Source of the DNA: CAYYWV01 sp964475385
Lineage (GTDB): Bacteria; Pseudomonadota; Alphaproteobacteria; JAAXGF01
Direction: 5' to 3'
Assembly: GCA_964475385.1 (NCBI GenBank)
Contig: CAYYWV010000015.1
Location: 1-31,567 of the forward strand
DNA: 31,567 nucleotides
Below the pieces are notes generated by a model. It was not told where the DNA came from. It saw only the letters and a list, made by a program, of their open reading frames with translations, and ran no database searches. Below are positions 7,141 to 14,347 of the stretch, one piece after another; positions within the stretch are counted from its first letter, which is position 1; each line of letters starts with the position of its first letter. The translations under genes were made by a program, and so were the position numbers.

Positions 7141-9471
7141 TCAGGCTCGCGCCTCGAGCCGGTCGTCGCCGCCATAAGCGTAACGGCCGAACGGGCCCGG
7201 CCCGTCGTAGTGATAGGCGGCGTGCTTGCGCAAATCGACCTGCGAAAGCACGAGGCCGGCGAGATCGGCCCCCGCCGCCCGCAGCTCGCGAATCCCGGCG
7301 AGCGCGACGTCACGGGGCGTGCGCTCGAAGCGGACCAGGAACACGGTCTTGTCGACCGCGCGCATGAGCACCAGCGCATCCGACATGGCGAGCACCGGCG
7401 CGGTGTCGATGATGACGAGGTCGTAGGCCCGGCGCAGCGCCGCGATCAGCCCGCGCATCTTGGACGAGCCCAGAAGGTCGGCGGGGTGCGGCGCGACCCG
7501 GCCGGCGAGGATGAAATGCGCCCCCGACGGAAAGTCGATGTGGATCATCTCTTCGAGCGGCACGTCGCGGCTCAGGTAGTCGATCAGGCCGACGCCGTCG
7601 GAGACGCTGAGCGCTTCGTGCAGCGTGGGCTTGCGAAGATCGGCGTCGATGATCAGGCACTTCTGGCCCGCCTTGGCCGCCGTTCGGGCGAGCGCGAGCG
7701 CCGTGGTGCTCTTGCCTTCCTCCGGCACCGACGAGGTGATCAGCACCACCCGCGGCGGGTTGTCGACGTCGGAGAGCAAGAGCCCGGTGCGGATCGAGCG
7801 CAGCGATTCGGCGAGCGCCGTATGGGGGCGATCGAGGATGTCGTCGTAGATCGGCGTCGCCCGCGCCCCCCATCCGCGCGGGCGCGGCACCACGCCGAGC
7901 GCCGGCAGGCCGGTCACCGCCTCGAGCTGGTCGCGACTGCGGAACCCCGAATCGAGGTGCTCGAGCAGGAGCACGAACAGAACCCCGAGGACCGCCGAGC
8001 CCGCAAGCGCAAGCCCGACGATCAGGCGTTTGCGCGGATACGACGGCGCCTCGGGCACCGTGGCCGGCGAGATGATGCGGGCGTCGGGCTGGACCTGCGA
8101 GGCCTCTTGAACCGTGGTTTCCTTGAGCCGGGCGAGAATGGTGTCGTAGAGCTTGCGATTGGCCTCGAGCTCGGCCTCGAGCGCGTGCAGGGTGATCTCG
8201 GCGCCGGCCTGGGCGTCGAGCTTGCGTTGCAGCTTCTTGATCTCGCTCTCGAGGTTGCGCTCGCGCACCCGGGCGATCTCGAGCTCGTTGCCGAGCGCGG
8301 TGGCGATCTTGCGGACCTCGGTCTCGATCTTGCCGATGAGCTCCTGAAGCTCGTTGCGCGCGAGGATCATCTTGGGGTGGCCGTCGCGGTACTGGGTCTT
8401 CATCTCGGCGATCTTGCGCACGACCTCGGCTTCCTGCTCGCGCAGGCGCTGGATGAGCGGCGACTGGAGCACCGCGGCGGCCGAATCGATCCCTTTGTCG
8501 GTCTTGAGCAGCTTCTGGACCTGATTGTAGCGGGCCTCGGCCTCGGCGCGTTGGGCGCGGGCCGCGATCAGCTTCGAGTTCAGCTCGGCGATCTGCGCGG
8601 TGAGCAGGTTCGAGCCGTCGACGTCGACGAGGCCCGTGCGGCGGCGGTGCTCCTCGACCGCCTTGGCGGCGCGCTCGACCTTGCGTTTGAGCACCAGCGC
8701 GCGTTCCTGAAGCCAGGCGGTCGCTTGCTTCGTTTGCTCGGACTTCGAGCGCACCTGGTCCTCGATGTAGACCTCGACCGCGGCGTTGGCGAGCCGGGCC
8801 GCGAGCACCGGGTCGGGAGAGGTGAAGCTGACCTCGATCACCCGCGAGCTGTCCGACGGCGTGACCTCGAGTCCGGCGAGATAGGCGTCGACCACCGCCT
8901 CGCGCAAGGCGGCGCGCGCCTCCTCGGGCGTCATGGCGGGCGCGGACGCCTCTTCCTCGGCGGGGGCGTTATCGGTCAGCGCATCGAGACCGGCGATCGC
9001 CGTGCGCCAGGATTCGGGGATCAGATCGCGCAGCCGGAGCCCTTGGGGCAGGAACCGGCGCAGGCCCAGCCGGTCGAGAAGCCGTTTGCGGGGCGGCCGG
9101 AGCTCGGGGTTGAACGCCGGCTCGTTCACGAGATCGAGCTCGTCGACCACCTTCTCGGCCAGCACCCGCGAGGCGATGATCGCGGCCTGGGTGTCGTTGG
9201 TGTAGTAGTCGGGGCGCAGGCTGGGCGCGACCGATTCGATGTTGAGAACCTTGGCCCGCGGCGGGGCGACGACGATCTCGCTGTAGGCGGTGTAAAGCGG
9301 CGTGATCTGCATCACGTAAAGGACCGTCGCGCTGGTGACCAGAAGCATGGTCCCGGCGATGATCGCCTTGCGCCGCCACAGGGTGGCGAACAACCGGCGC
9401 AGATCGACGATCTCGTCGCCGTTGTCGGGCGCAGCGCCGGAAAGATCGGTGGACGGTTGGCCGAGGTTCAT
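7141..9471 (-). CDS. wzc: Wzc-type polysaccharide copolymerase and tyrosine autokinase
   Basis: 776 residues from the ATG at 9471 (MNLGQPSTDLSG); a start 13 codons upstream is possible. Order: cytoplasmic start; first membrane helix (about 35-55); Wzz domain with DYYTNDTQAAIIASR and a large coiled-coil periplasmic region (about 230-480) including QYRDGHPKMILARNELQEL; a Pro-rich second-helix motif (PATVPEAPSYPRKR); then a BY-kinase domain. The kinase has Walker A in SSVPEEGKSTT (Lys587), Walker A' in CLIIDADLRKP, and Walker B in LVIIDTAP. The tail AAYHYDGPGPFGRYAYGGDD carries four tyrosines, the usual autophosphorylation cluster. It controls chain length and export together with Wza. It sits 135 bases after wza and two bases before the next gene. 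Confidence 0.93.
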   Translation of the reverse strand: MNLGQPSTDLSGAAPDNGDEIVDLRRLFATLWRRKAIIAGTMLLVTSATVLYVMQITPLYTAYSEIVVAPPRAKVLNIESVAPSLRPDYYTNDTQAAIIASRVLAEKVVDELDLVNEPAFNPELRPPRKRLLDRLGLRRFLPQGLRLRDLIPESWRTAIAGLDALTDNAPAEEEASAPAMTPEEARAALREAVVDAYLAGLEVTPSDSSRVIEVSFTSPDPVLAARLANAAVEVYIEDQVRSKSEQTKQATAWLQERALVLKRKVERAAKAVEEHRRRTGLVDVDGSNLLTAQIAELNSKLIAARAQRAEAEARYNQVQKLLKTDKGIDSAAAVLQSPLIQRLREQEAEVVRKIAEMKTQYRDGHPKMILARNELQELIGKIETEVRKIATALGNELEIARVRERNLESEIKKLQRKLDAQAGAEITLHALEAELEANRKLYDTILARLKETTVQEASQVQPDARIISPATVPEAPSYPRKRLIVGLALAGSAVLGVLFVLLLEHLDSGFRSRDQLEAVTGLPALGVVPRPRGWGARATPIYDDILDRPHTALAESLRSIRTGLLLSDVDNPPRVVLITSSVPEEGKSTTALALARTAAKAGQKCLIIDADLRKPTLHEALSVSDGVGLIDYLSRDVPLEEMIHIDFPSGAHFILAGRVAPHPADLLGSSKMRGLIAALRRAYDLVIIDTAPVLAMSDALVLMRAVDKTVFLVRFERTPRDVALAGIRELRAAGADLAGLVLSQVDLRKHAAYHYDGPGPFGRYAYGGDDRLEARA

Positions 9472-9552
9472 CGCGCACTCGCAGGATCGCCCGCGCCCCG
9501 GCCGCCGCATGGGCCGTCCGGGGCGTCGTGGGCAGGCCCCCTAGGCTTGGCA

Positions 9553-9571
9553 GAAAACGGTTAAGGTTTTC
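9553..9571 (-). promoter_or_regulatory. Inverted repeat between wza and wzc around a GGTTAAGG core
   Basis: GAAAAC (9553-9558) and GTTTTC (9566-9571) are inverted around GGTTAAG, giving a six-pair stem with a seven-base loop or a protein-binding palindrome. It is AT-rich against a very GC-rich background. With the neighbouring inverted repeat at 9578-9599 it makes up the core of the 135-base wza-wzc spacer. It could be a regulator site, an internal promoter region or an RNA processing site; there is no T-tract for a classical terminator. Confidence 0.3.
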
Positions 9572-9577
9572 CAACCA

Positions 9578-9599
9578 CAGGCGAAATCCCCTCCGCCTG
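9578..9599 (-). promoter_or_regulatory. Second inverted repeat just after the wza stop
   Basis: CAGGCG (9578-9583) pairs with CGCCTG (9594-9599) across a ten-base loop, eight bases after the wza stop codon in the direction of transcription. A hairpin here could protect or attenuate the wza message before wzc. There is no U-run, so it is not a standard intrinsic terminator. Confidence 0.28.
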
Positions 9600-9606
9600 G
9601 GCGGGC

Positions 9607-10200
9607 TCAGAACAGGCGGCGTTCGACCTGGATGGTGTCGCCGGGAAGCACGGGGGCGTCGAGATCGGCCTCGATCTCCTTGCGCTCGGGGTCGCCGCCG
9701 CGGATCAGGGTCACCGGACTTTCGCGGGCGCGGCGCGTGAACCCGCCGGCGAGCGCGACCGCCATGCGCACGGTCATGCCCTCGATGTAGGGGTAGCTTC
9801 CGGGCTTGTTGACCTGCCCCAGAATGAAGAACGGGCGGTGGTTGACGATCTCGATGCTGACCTTGGGATCGACCAGGAAGTCGCGGTTGAGCTTGTCGGT
9901 GATCTCGGCCTGAAGCTCGGCCACGGTCTTGCCGTTGACGTCGATGAGGCCGAGGAGCGGGAACGAGATCCGGCCCGAGCCGTCGACCACCACCGGCCCC
10001 GAAAGGTCGCTCTGGCCGAAGACCGTGATGTTGAGCTTGTCGCCGGGGCCGATCCGGTACTCCGCCTCGGCCGACTGGGCGCGCGCCGCGCCGCCAAGCG
10101 CGAAAAGAACGGCGAGCGCAAGCGCGGCGAGGATCGCGGCCAAGCGCCAGGGCGCCGGCCGCGAAAGGGAATGAAGCGGGGTGGAAGGCTGCGCCTGCAT
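9607..10200 (-). CDS. wza: Wza-type polysaccharide export protein, short non-lipoprotein form
   Basis: 197 residues. A signal peptide ends near residue 42 (ALGGAARAQS). It is followed by the Poly_export domain with YRIGPGDKLNITVFG (48-62), VVDGSGRISFPLLG, VAELQAEITDKL, DPKVSIEIV and an SLBB-like part (FFILGQVNKPGSYPYIEGMT). The protein ends ILPGDTI-type: VLPGDTIQVERRLF. The usual Wza is a lipoprotein of about 380 residues with two SLBB domains and a C-terminal membrane helix. This one is half that length and contains no cysteine at all, so it cannot be lipidated. It starts 11 bases after the beta-barrel gene; the barrel probably supplies the outer-membrane channel that this short form lacks. 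Confidence 0.9.
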   Translation of the reverse strand: MQAQPSTPLHSLSRPAPWRLAAILAALALAVLFALGGAARAQSAEAEYRIGPGDKLNITVFGQSDLSGPVVVDGSGRISFPLLGLIDVNGKTVAELQAEITDKLNRDFLVDPKVSIEIVNHRPFFILGQVNKPGSYPYIEGMTVRMAVALAGGFTRRARESPVTLIRGGDPERKEIEADLDAPVLPGDTIQVERRLF

Positions 10201-10211
10201 GGCCGGTCCGT

Positions 10212-11543
10212 TCAGAACCGAAGGCTTGCCGAAAGGCGCAGCGTGTTGGCCGAATAGCTTTCGCCCGGCGCGTCCGATCCCCGGTCCTCGTAGGCCCAGC
10301 CGGCGTCGACCGAGACCAACGATCCGATCATGTAGCGCGCGCCAAGGTCGAAGGCGAGCATGTCATCGGTGCGGTCGATCCCTTTGAAGTCCTCGGTCTC
10401 GTAGGCGAGGGCGGCGTTGAGCAGCAGGTTGTCGCGAAGCTCGTAATCGGCGCCGAGCTTGAAGACCGAGGCGAAGGCGGACGAGGCCCCGGACACCGTG
10501 GTCTCCCGCACCAACCGCCTGATCGAGGCGTCCACGCTCAACAGGTCGGTCGGGTTCCAGACCAACCGGCCGCTGAAGGAGACGCCGGCCGCGGGCTTCA
10601 GCCTGGAATCGTCGAAGTTCTGGCGGCGATAGCCGACGGCGATCTCGGCGAAGGTCACGCCCGAGATGTCGAAGCTGCCGCCGAGCAGGATCTCGTAACC
10701 GTCCGACGAGCGCTCGAACCCGTTGTCGTCGAAGCGTTCGTCGAAGTCGCGGATGTCGATCGCGCCTTCGACGAAGGCCGACGAGCCCGGCACCCATTCA
10801 TAGGCCGCGCGCCCGCGCAACGCGTACTCGTTGCGGTCGCGATCGTCGTTGTTGATCGCGCCCGCGTCGCGGAAGTCGCGCCGCCGGGCCGAGAACGCGC
10901 CCCGGAAGGCGAGCGCGTCGAGCGCGTAAGCGCCGGCGATATCGAGACTGCCGACGTAAAGCACCGTGGGTTCGGTCTGGTTCTGGTCGTCGGGCGAGCC
11001 CCGCGCTTCGTGGTCGCGCCGGAACGCCACGGTCGCGGTCGCTTGGCCGCCGTCGCCGATATCGAGCCGTCCGCTCGCGTAAGCGTTGAAGTCGGTCCAG
11101 TTCTCGCTCGAATGCTCGGCGTGGCGGGCGACGGTCGCGGTCGCGCCAAGCGTCATGGCGTGGCGCAGCCAGTCCGAGCGCAGGCTGAACCCCGGCGAGA
11201 CCTGAACAATTTCGTCGGAGACCGCGTTTTCTTCGGTGCGGAACAGGTTGTCGGTGTACTCGGTCGCGACGGTAAGACTCGGGAAGAGGTTGAAGCTCGC
11301 GGCCGGTCCCACCGGAATCCCGAGCGGCTCGTAGTCGGGGCGCGGGCGCTGGGCGACCGAATCTTCGAGCGCGGTTTGGCCGAATGCGGCGCCGGAGAGC
11401 CCCACGCCCGCCGCCGCGATGACCGCGATGCCCAGAGAGAACGGAGCGCGCCGCGCATAGCGCCCTGTCGGCGCCGCCTGGCGCGCGGCGGGCTGTCGGA
11501 TCGGGGCCTTGGCCCGGGATATGGTTAAGCTGGATCGCCGCAT
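10212..11543 (-). CDS. Outer-membrane beta-barrel protein of the polysaccharide export operon
   Basis: 443 residues from the ATG at 11543, with AAGGGTG upstream. A long basic N-terminus precedes a hydrophobic signal segment (about residues 31-50) ending GAAFGQ. The mature protein starts with PSLTVATEYTDNLFRTEEN, a typical first strand of the BBP2_2 barrel family. It continues with alternating amphipathic strands to a C-terminal aromatic residue (LRLSASLRF), as outer-membrane barrels have. Asp/Arg-rich turns such as NNDDRDRNEY are probably surface or periplasmic loops. It is the first gene of the operon barrel-wza-wzc-6479. Barrels of this class accompany short Wza proteins in several exopolysaccharide systems, so a role as export channel is likely but inferred. 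Confidence 0.8.
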   Translation of the reverse strand: MRRSSLTISRAKAPIRQPAARQAAPTGRYARRAPFSLGIAVIAAAGVGLSGAAFGQTALEDSVAQRPRPDYEPLGIPVGPAASFNLFPSLTVATEYTDNLFRTEENAVSDEIVQVSPGFSLRSDWLRHAMTLGATATVARHAEHSSENWTDFNAYASGRLDIGDGGQATATVAFRRDHEARGSPDDQNQTEPTVLYVGSLDIAGAYALDALAFRGAFSARRRDFRDAGAINNDDRDRNEYALRGRAAYEWVPGSSAFVEGAIDIRDFDERFDDNGFERSSDGYEILLGGSFDISGVTFAEIAVGYRRQNFDDSRLKPAAGVSFSGRLVWNPTDLLSVDASIRRLVRETTVSGASSAFASVFKLGADYELRDNLLLNAALAYETEDFKGIDRTDDMLAFDLGARYMIGSLVSVDAGWAYEDRGSDAPGESYSANTLRLSASLRF

Positions 11544-11735
11544 GTCACCCTTGGCTCCGTTTGGTACAGTGAACTGGTTAATGGCGGGTGAACGCGGCCT
11601 CTCGCGCTCTCTGAAATGCTTTGTTAACCCCGCGCGCGCAAAGGTGATCGCGCGGCGGCCGTTGCGAATCGCGCTTGCCGCGGGGCGGGGCTTTCCGCAA
11701 TCTTGGGCCGGCCTCCGAAGGGGATGGAAACCGCG
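11544..11735. promoter_or_regulatory. Divergent regulatory region upstream of the export operon and the GmhB-like gene
   Basis: 192 bases between divergent starts. GTGAAC occurs twice in direct orientation (11569-11574 and 11588-11593), with GGTTAA at 11576-11581 between them. GTTAAC is at 11623-11628, and another GGTTAA (11523-11528) lies just inside the barrel gene. TTAA is rare in this GC-rich window, so three within about 100 bases stand out and resemble CtrA half-sites, but none has the full TTAA-N7-TTAA spacing. No convincing -35/-10 pair was found on either strand. Confidence 0.3.
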
Positions 11736-12455
11736 ATGGAAAAAGACCTCCGCGCCGAGCGCGCGGCCGCGCCCGCCGGCCTTCCGCCGGTGCCGCCGGC
11801 GCTGCGCCGCCATGTCGAGGCGGACGGGCTGTGGCGCGTCGTTCACGGCGCGCCGGCGGCGGCGCTGCGGCCGGCGCTGTTCCTCGACCGCGACGGGACC
11901 GTGATCGAAGAGGTCGCTTATCTTTCGCGGCCCGAGGATGTCCGTCTTATCCCCGAGGCCGCCGCCCTGATCCGGCGCGCCAACGCCCTCGGGGTCGCGG
12001 TGGTCGTGGTCACCAACCAGGGCGGGATCGGCCGCGGCTACCTCGGCTGGGAGGACTACGCCGCGGTCGAGGCCGCGGTCGCCGAGGCGCTCGCGGACGC
12101 GGGCGCGCGGATCGATGCGCTTTACGCCGCGCCGCACGCGCCCTCGCCCGCCGGCATTCACGCGACCCCTTACCGCAAGCCCGCGCCCGGGATGCTGTTG
12201 CGCGCCACCGAAGACCTCGGCCTCGACCTCGCCGCGAGCTGGATCGCCGGCGACTGCGCGACCGACATCGAGGCCGGCCGGCGGGCGGGGCTCGCCGGCG
12301 GCTGGCTGGTCCCCACCGGCTACGGCGCGCGCGACGCCGGGGCCGCGCGGCGGCATGCGCACGATTCTTTTTCGGTGGTGATCGGAAAGTCCCTCGCCGC
12401 GATGGCCGAGCGGCTCGAGGCGCTGCTCGCGCCGCGACGCCCTAACGGCCGCTGA
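11736..12455 (+). CDS. HAD-IIIA phosphatase, GmhB-like (heptose bisphosphate phosphatase family)
   Basis: 239 residues from the ATG at 11736; an in-frame ATG at 11724 and TTG at 11703 are alternatives, and AAGGGG at 11718-11723 fits 11736 best. HAD motif I is LFLDRDGTVIEE (catalytic DxD), motif II VVVTNQGGIGRGY (Thr-Asn), motif III YRKPAPGML (Lys), and motif IV WIAGDCATDIEAG. The arrangement matches histidinol-phosphate/heptose-bisphosphate phosphatases such as GmhB, which dephosphorylates D-glycero-D-manno-heptose 1,7-bisphosphate at C7. The zinc loop of GmhB (CxH...CxC) is replaced by APHAPSPAGIHATPYRKP, with no cysteine, so metal binding is lost and the substrate is less certain. An N-terminal extension of about 35 residues is unusual. 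The end overlaps the convergent glycosyltransferase gene by 14 bases. Confidence 0.8.
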   Translation: MEKDLRAERAAAPAGLPPVPPALRRHVEADGLWRVVHGAPAAALRPALFLDRDGTVIEEVAYLSRPEDVRLIPEAAALIRRANALGVAVVVVTNQGGIGRGYLGWEDYAAVEAAVAEALADAGARIDALYAAPHAPSPAGIHATPYRKPAPGMLLRATEDLGLDLAASWIAGDCATDIEAGRRAGLAGGWLVPTGYGARDAGAARRHAHDSFSVVIGKSLAAMAERLEALLAPRRPNGR

Positions 12456-14340
12456 GGCGGGTCCGCGCCAGATCGGCGATATAGCGGCTGTTGGTCGTCA
12501 GATAGCGCCGCCACAGCCGCCGCGGCTCCGAGATCAGCCGAAAGAGCCACTCGAGGCCCGCGCGCTGCATCCAGCGCGGCGCGCGGGCGCGGACGCCGGC
12601 GAGAAAGCCGAAGGCCGCGCCGACGCCGAGAAGGACCGCAGGGATCGCGGGCGCGTTGGCGGCCATCCAGAGCTCTTGCTTGGGACAGCCGAGGGCGACG
12701 AAGACGAGCCGCGCGCCGGAAGCCCGAATCCGCGCCGCCGCTTGGCCGTCCGCGCCGGGATGCGCGGGAAGGCGGGGCGGCGCCTCGGCCCCGGCGACGA
12801 CGAGCCCCGGGAAACGCGCGCAAAGCCGCGCCTTCAGCCGGGCGAGCGTTTCCGCGTCGCCGCCGTAAAGGTAGATCGGAAGGCCCTCGGCGGCCGCCCG
12901 GGCGCATAATTCGGCCATGAGGTCGGGGCCGGCCACGCGTTCGGCCGTATAGCCCTGTCGGCGCAGGCTCCACACCAGCGGCATGCCGTCGCTCACGCAC
13001 AGAAGCGCGTTCTCCATCGCTTCGAGAAGCGCCGGCGCGCGCCGCGCCTCGGTGGCCATGTGGACGTTGGCGACGCAGACATAGCCGCCGCGGCCTTCGC
13101 GCGCCGCCGCCATGATGCGCGCGACCGCCGAATCGAAGCGGCAGGCCGCGACCGGCGCGCCGATCACCCGGGCGCGTTCGCCGACGCGGCTCTCAAGGGC
13201 CTCGTCGTAGATCGCGCGCAGCATCCGGTAGTTGGCCGCGGCCGTATACCGCGCCTCGAACCGCGCCCGCGCTTGCGCCCCCATGCGCGCGCAGTCCTCG
13301 GGCGCGGCGCGCAGACGCGCCACGCAAGCGGCGAGCGCGGCCGCATCGCCGGGCGCAAAGCGCCGCCCGGTCACGCCGTCCTCGACGATTTCGGCGAGGC
13401 CGCCGAGGTCGGCGGCGAGAACGGGAAGCCCGTGCGCGTAAGCCTCGGCGATCACCATGGGAAAGCCTTCGTAGCACACGGACGGCGCGACAAGAAAAGC
13501 GGCGCGCGCCATCTCTTCGGCGACCGCGGCGGGCGGACGCGGGCCGAGGATGGCGACGTTCGCCGGGGCCTCGGCGCGAAGGCGGGCCGCGAGCGGCCCG
13601 TCGCCGACGACGCGCAAGGGGTAGTCGATTCCCCGCCAGGCTTCGAGAAGGGTGAGAACGCCCTTCTCTGGGCTCAACCGGCCGACATAGAGCGCGCCGC
13701 GCCGCGCCTTCGCCGTCGGCGGGCCGGGATCGTTCATGACGAAGTTGGGCTTGACCGCGATTCGGTCGGCCGGCAGTCCCCCTTCGATGAACTTGCGCCG
13801 CGCGAACGCGGTCAGCGCGATGAAACGGTCGACCTGCGTTCGCCAGGTGCCCCGGCGGCGGTGGCGGGCGAGCATGCGGGCGACCGCAAGGCTGCCCAGC
13901 CGCGACCCGCGATAGCAGCCGTAGATCGCGGCGCGGTACGGGCTGCCGGTCACGCAGTCCTCGCAGACCCGGCCGTCGCGCAGAAGCAGCGCCCCCGGGC
14001 AGATCAGGCGGTAGTTGTGCAGCGTCTGCACGACCGGCGCGCCGGCCGCCCGGCAAGCGTCGTAAACCGCGGGCGAGAGCAGAGGAAAGAAATTGTGTAT
14101 ATGCACGATTGCGGGGCGTTCGGCTTCGATCCGCGCGGCGAGCCGGTCGCGCGCGGCGGCCGCGTAAGGCGCGCGCCAGGCCGCGGCGATCCGCCCGCCA
14201 AGCCCGGCCACGGCGTCGTTCGAGACCGTAAACAGCGCGGTCTCGTGGCCGTGGGCGGCAAGAAGGGCGCGCTCGGCGGCGACCGCCGCGTCCTCGCCGC
14301 CGGCCTCGCGGTAGCGGTTGTGGACGATCAGCACCTTCAT
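12442..14340 (-). CDS. Fusion glycosyltransferase: GT4 domain plus GT26 (WecG/TagA/CpsF) domain
   Basis: 632 residues and two complete enzymes. Residues 1-385 are a GT-B, GT4-type transferase: MKVLIVHNRYREAGGED, HIHNFFPLLSP, GRLSPEKGVLTLL, and the EX7E element EGFPMVIAEAYAHGLPV. Residues about 388-632 are a GT26 domain: VCVANVHMATEARR, SDGMPLVWSLRRQG, VFVALGCPKQELW, GVGAAFGFLAG and EWLFRLISEPRRLWRRY. GT26 enzymes add ManNAc, ManNAcA or another sugar to an undecaprenyl-diphosphate-linked acceptor and associate with the membrane through the basic C-terminus. Fusion suggests two consecutive sugar additions at the cytoplasmic face. It is the last gene of the seven-gene operon, seven bases after the Wzy-like gene. 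The two halves are in one continuous frame with no sign of a frameshift. Confidence 0.9.
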   Translation of the reverse strand: MKVLIVHNRYREAGGEDAAVAAERALLAAHGHETALFTVSNDAVAGLGGRIAAAWRAPYAAAARDRLAARIEAERPAIVHIHNFFPLLSPAVYDACRAAGAPVVQTLHNYRLICPGALLLRDGRVCEDCVTGSPYRAAIYGCYRGSRLGSLAVARMLARHRRRGTWRTQVDRFIALTAFARRKFIEGGLPADRIAVKPNFVMNDPGPPTAKARRGALYVGRLSPEKGVLTLLEAWRGIDYPLRVVGDGPLAARLRAEAPANVAILGPRPPAAVAEEMARAAFLVAPSVCYEGFPMVIAEAYAHGLPVLAADLGGLAEIVEDGVTGRRFAPGDAAALAACVARLRAAPEDCARMGAQARARFEARYTAAANYRMLRAIYDEALESRVGERARVIGAPVAACRFDSAVARIMAAAREGRGGYVCVANVHMATEARRAPALLEAMENALLCVSDGMPLVWSLRRQGYTAERVAGPDLMAELCARAAAEGLPIYLYGGDAETLARLKARLCARFPGLVVAGAEAPPRLPAHPGADGQAAARIRASGARLVFVALGCPKQELWMAANAPAIPAVLLGVGAAFGFLAGVRARAPRWMQRAGLEWLFRLISEPRRLWRRYLTTNSRYIADLARTRLSGR

Positions 14341-14347
14341 GGCGCGG

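Noticed and set aside
6436..9564. About 1,040-codon plus-strand frame opposite wzc
   Set aside because: Antisense shadow of the Wzc gene; composition is repetitive Arg/Leu/Asp/Gly with no domain, and Wzc is complete on the other strand.
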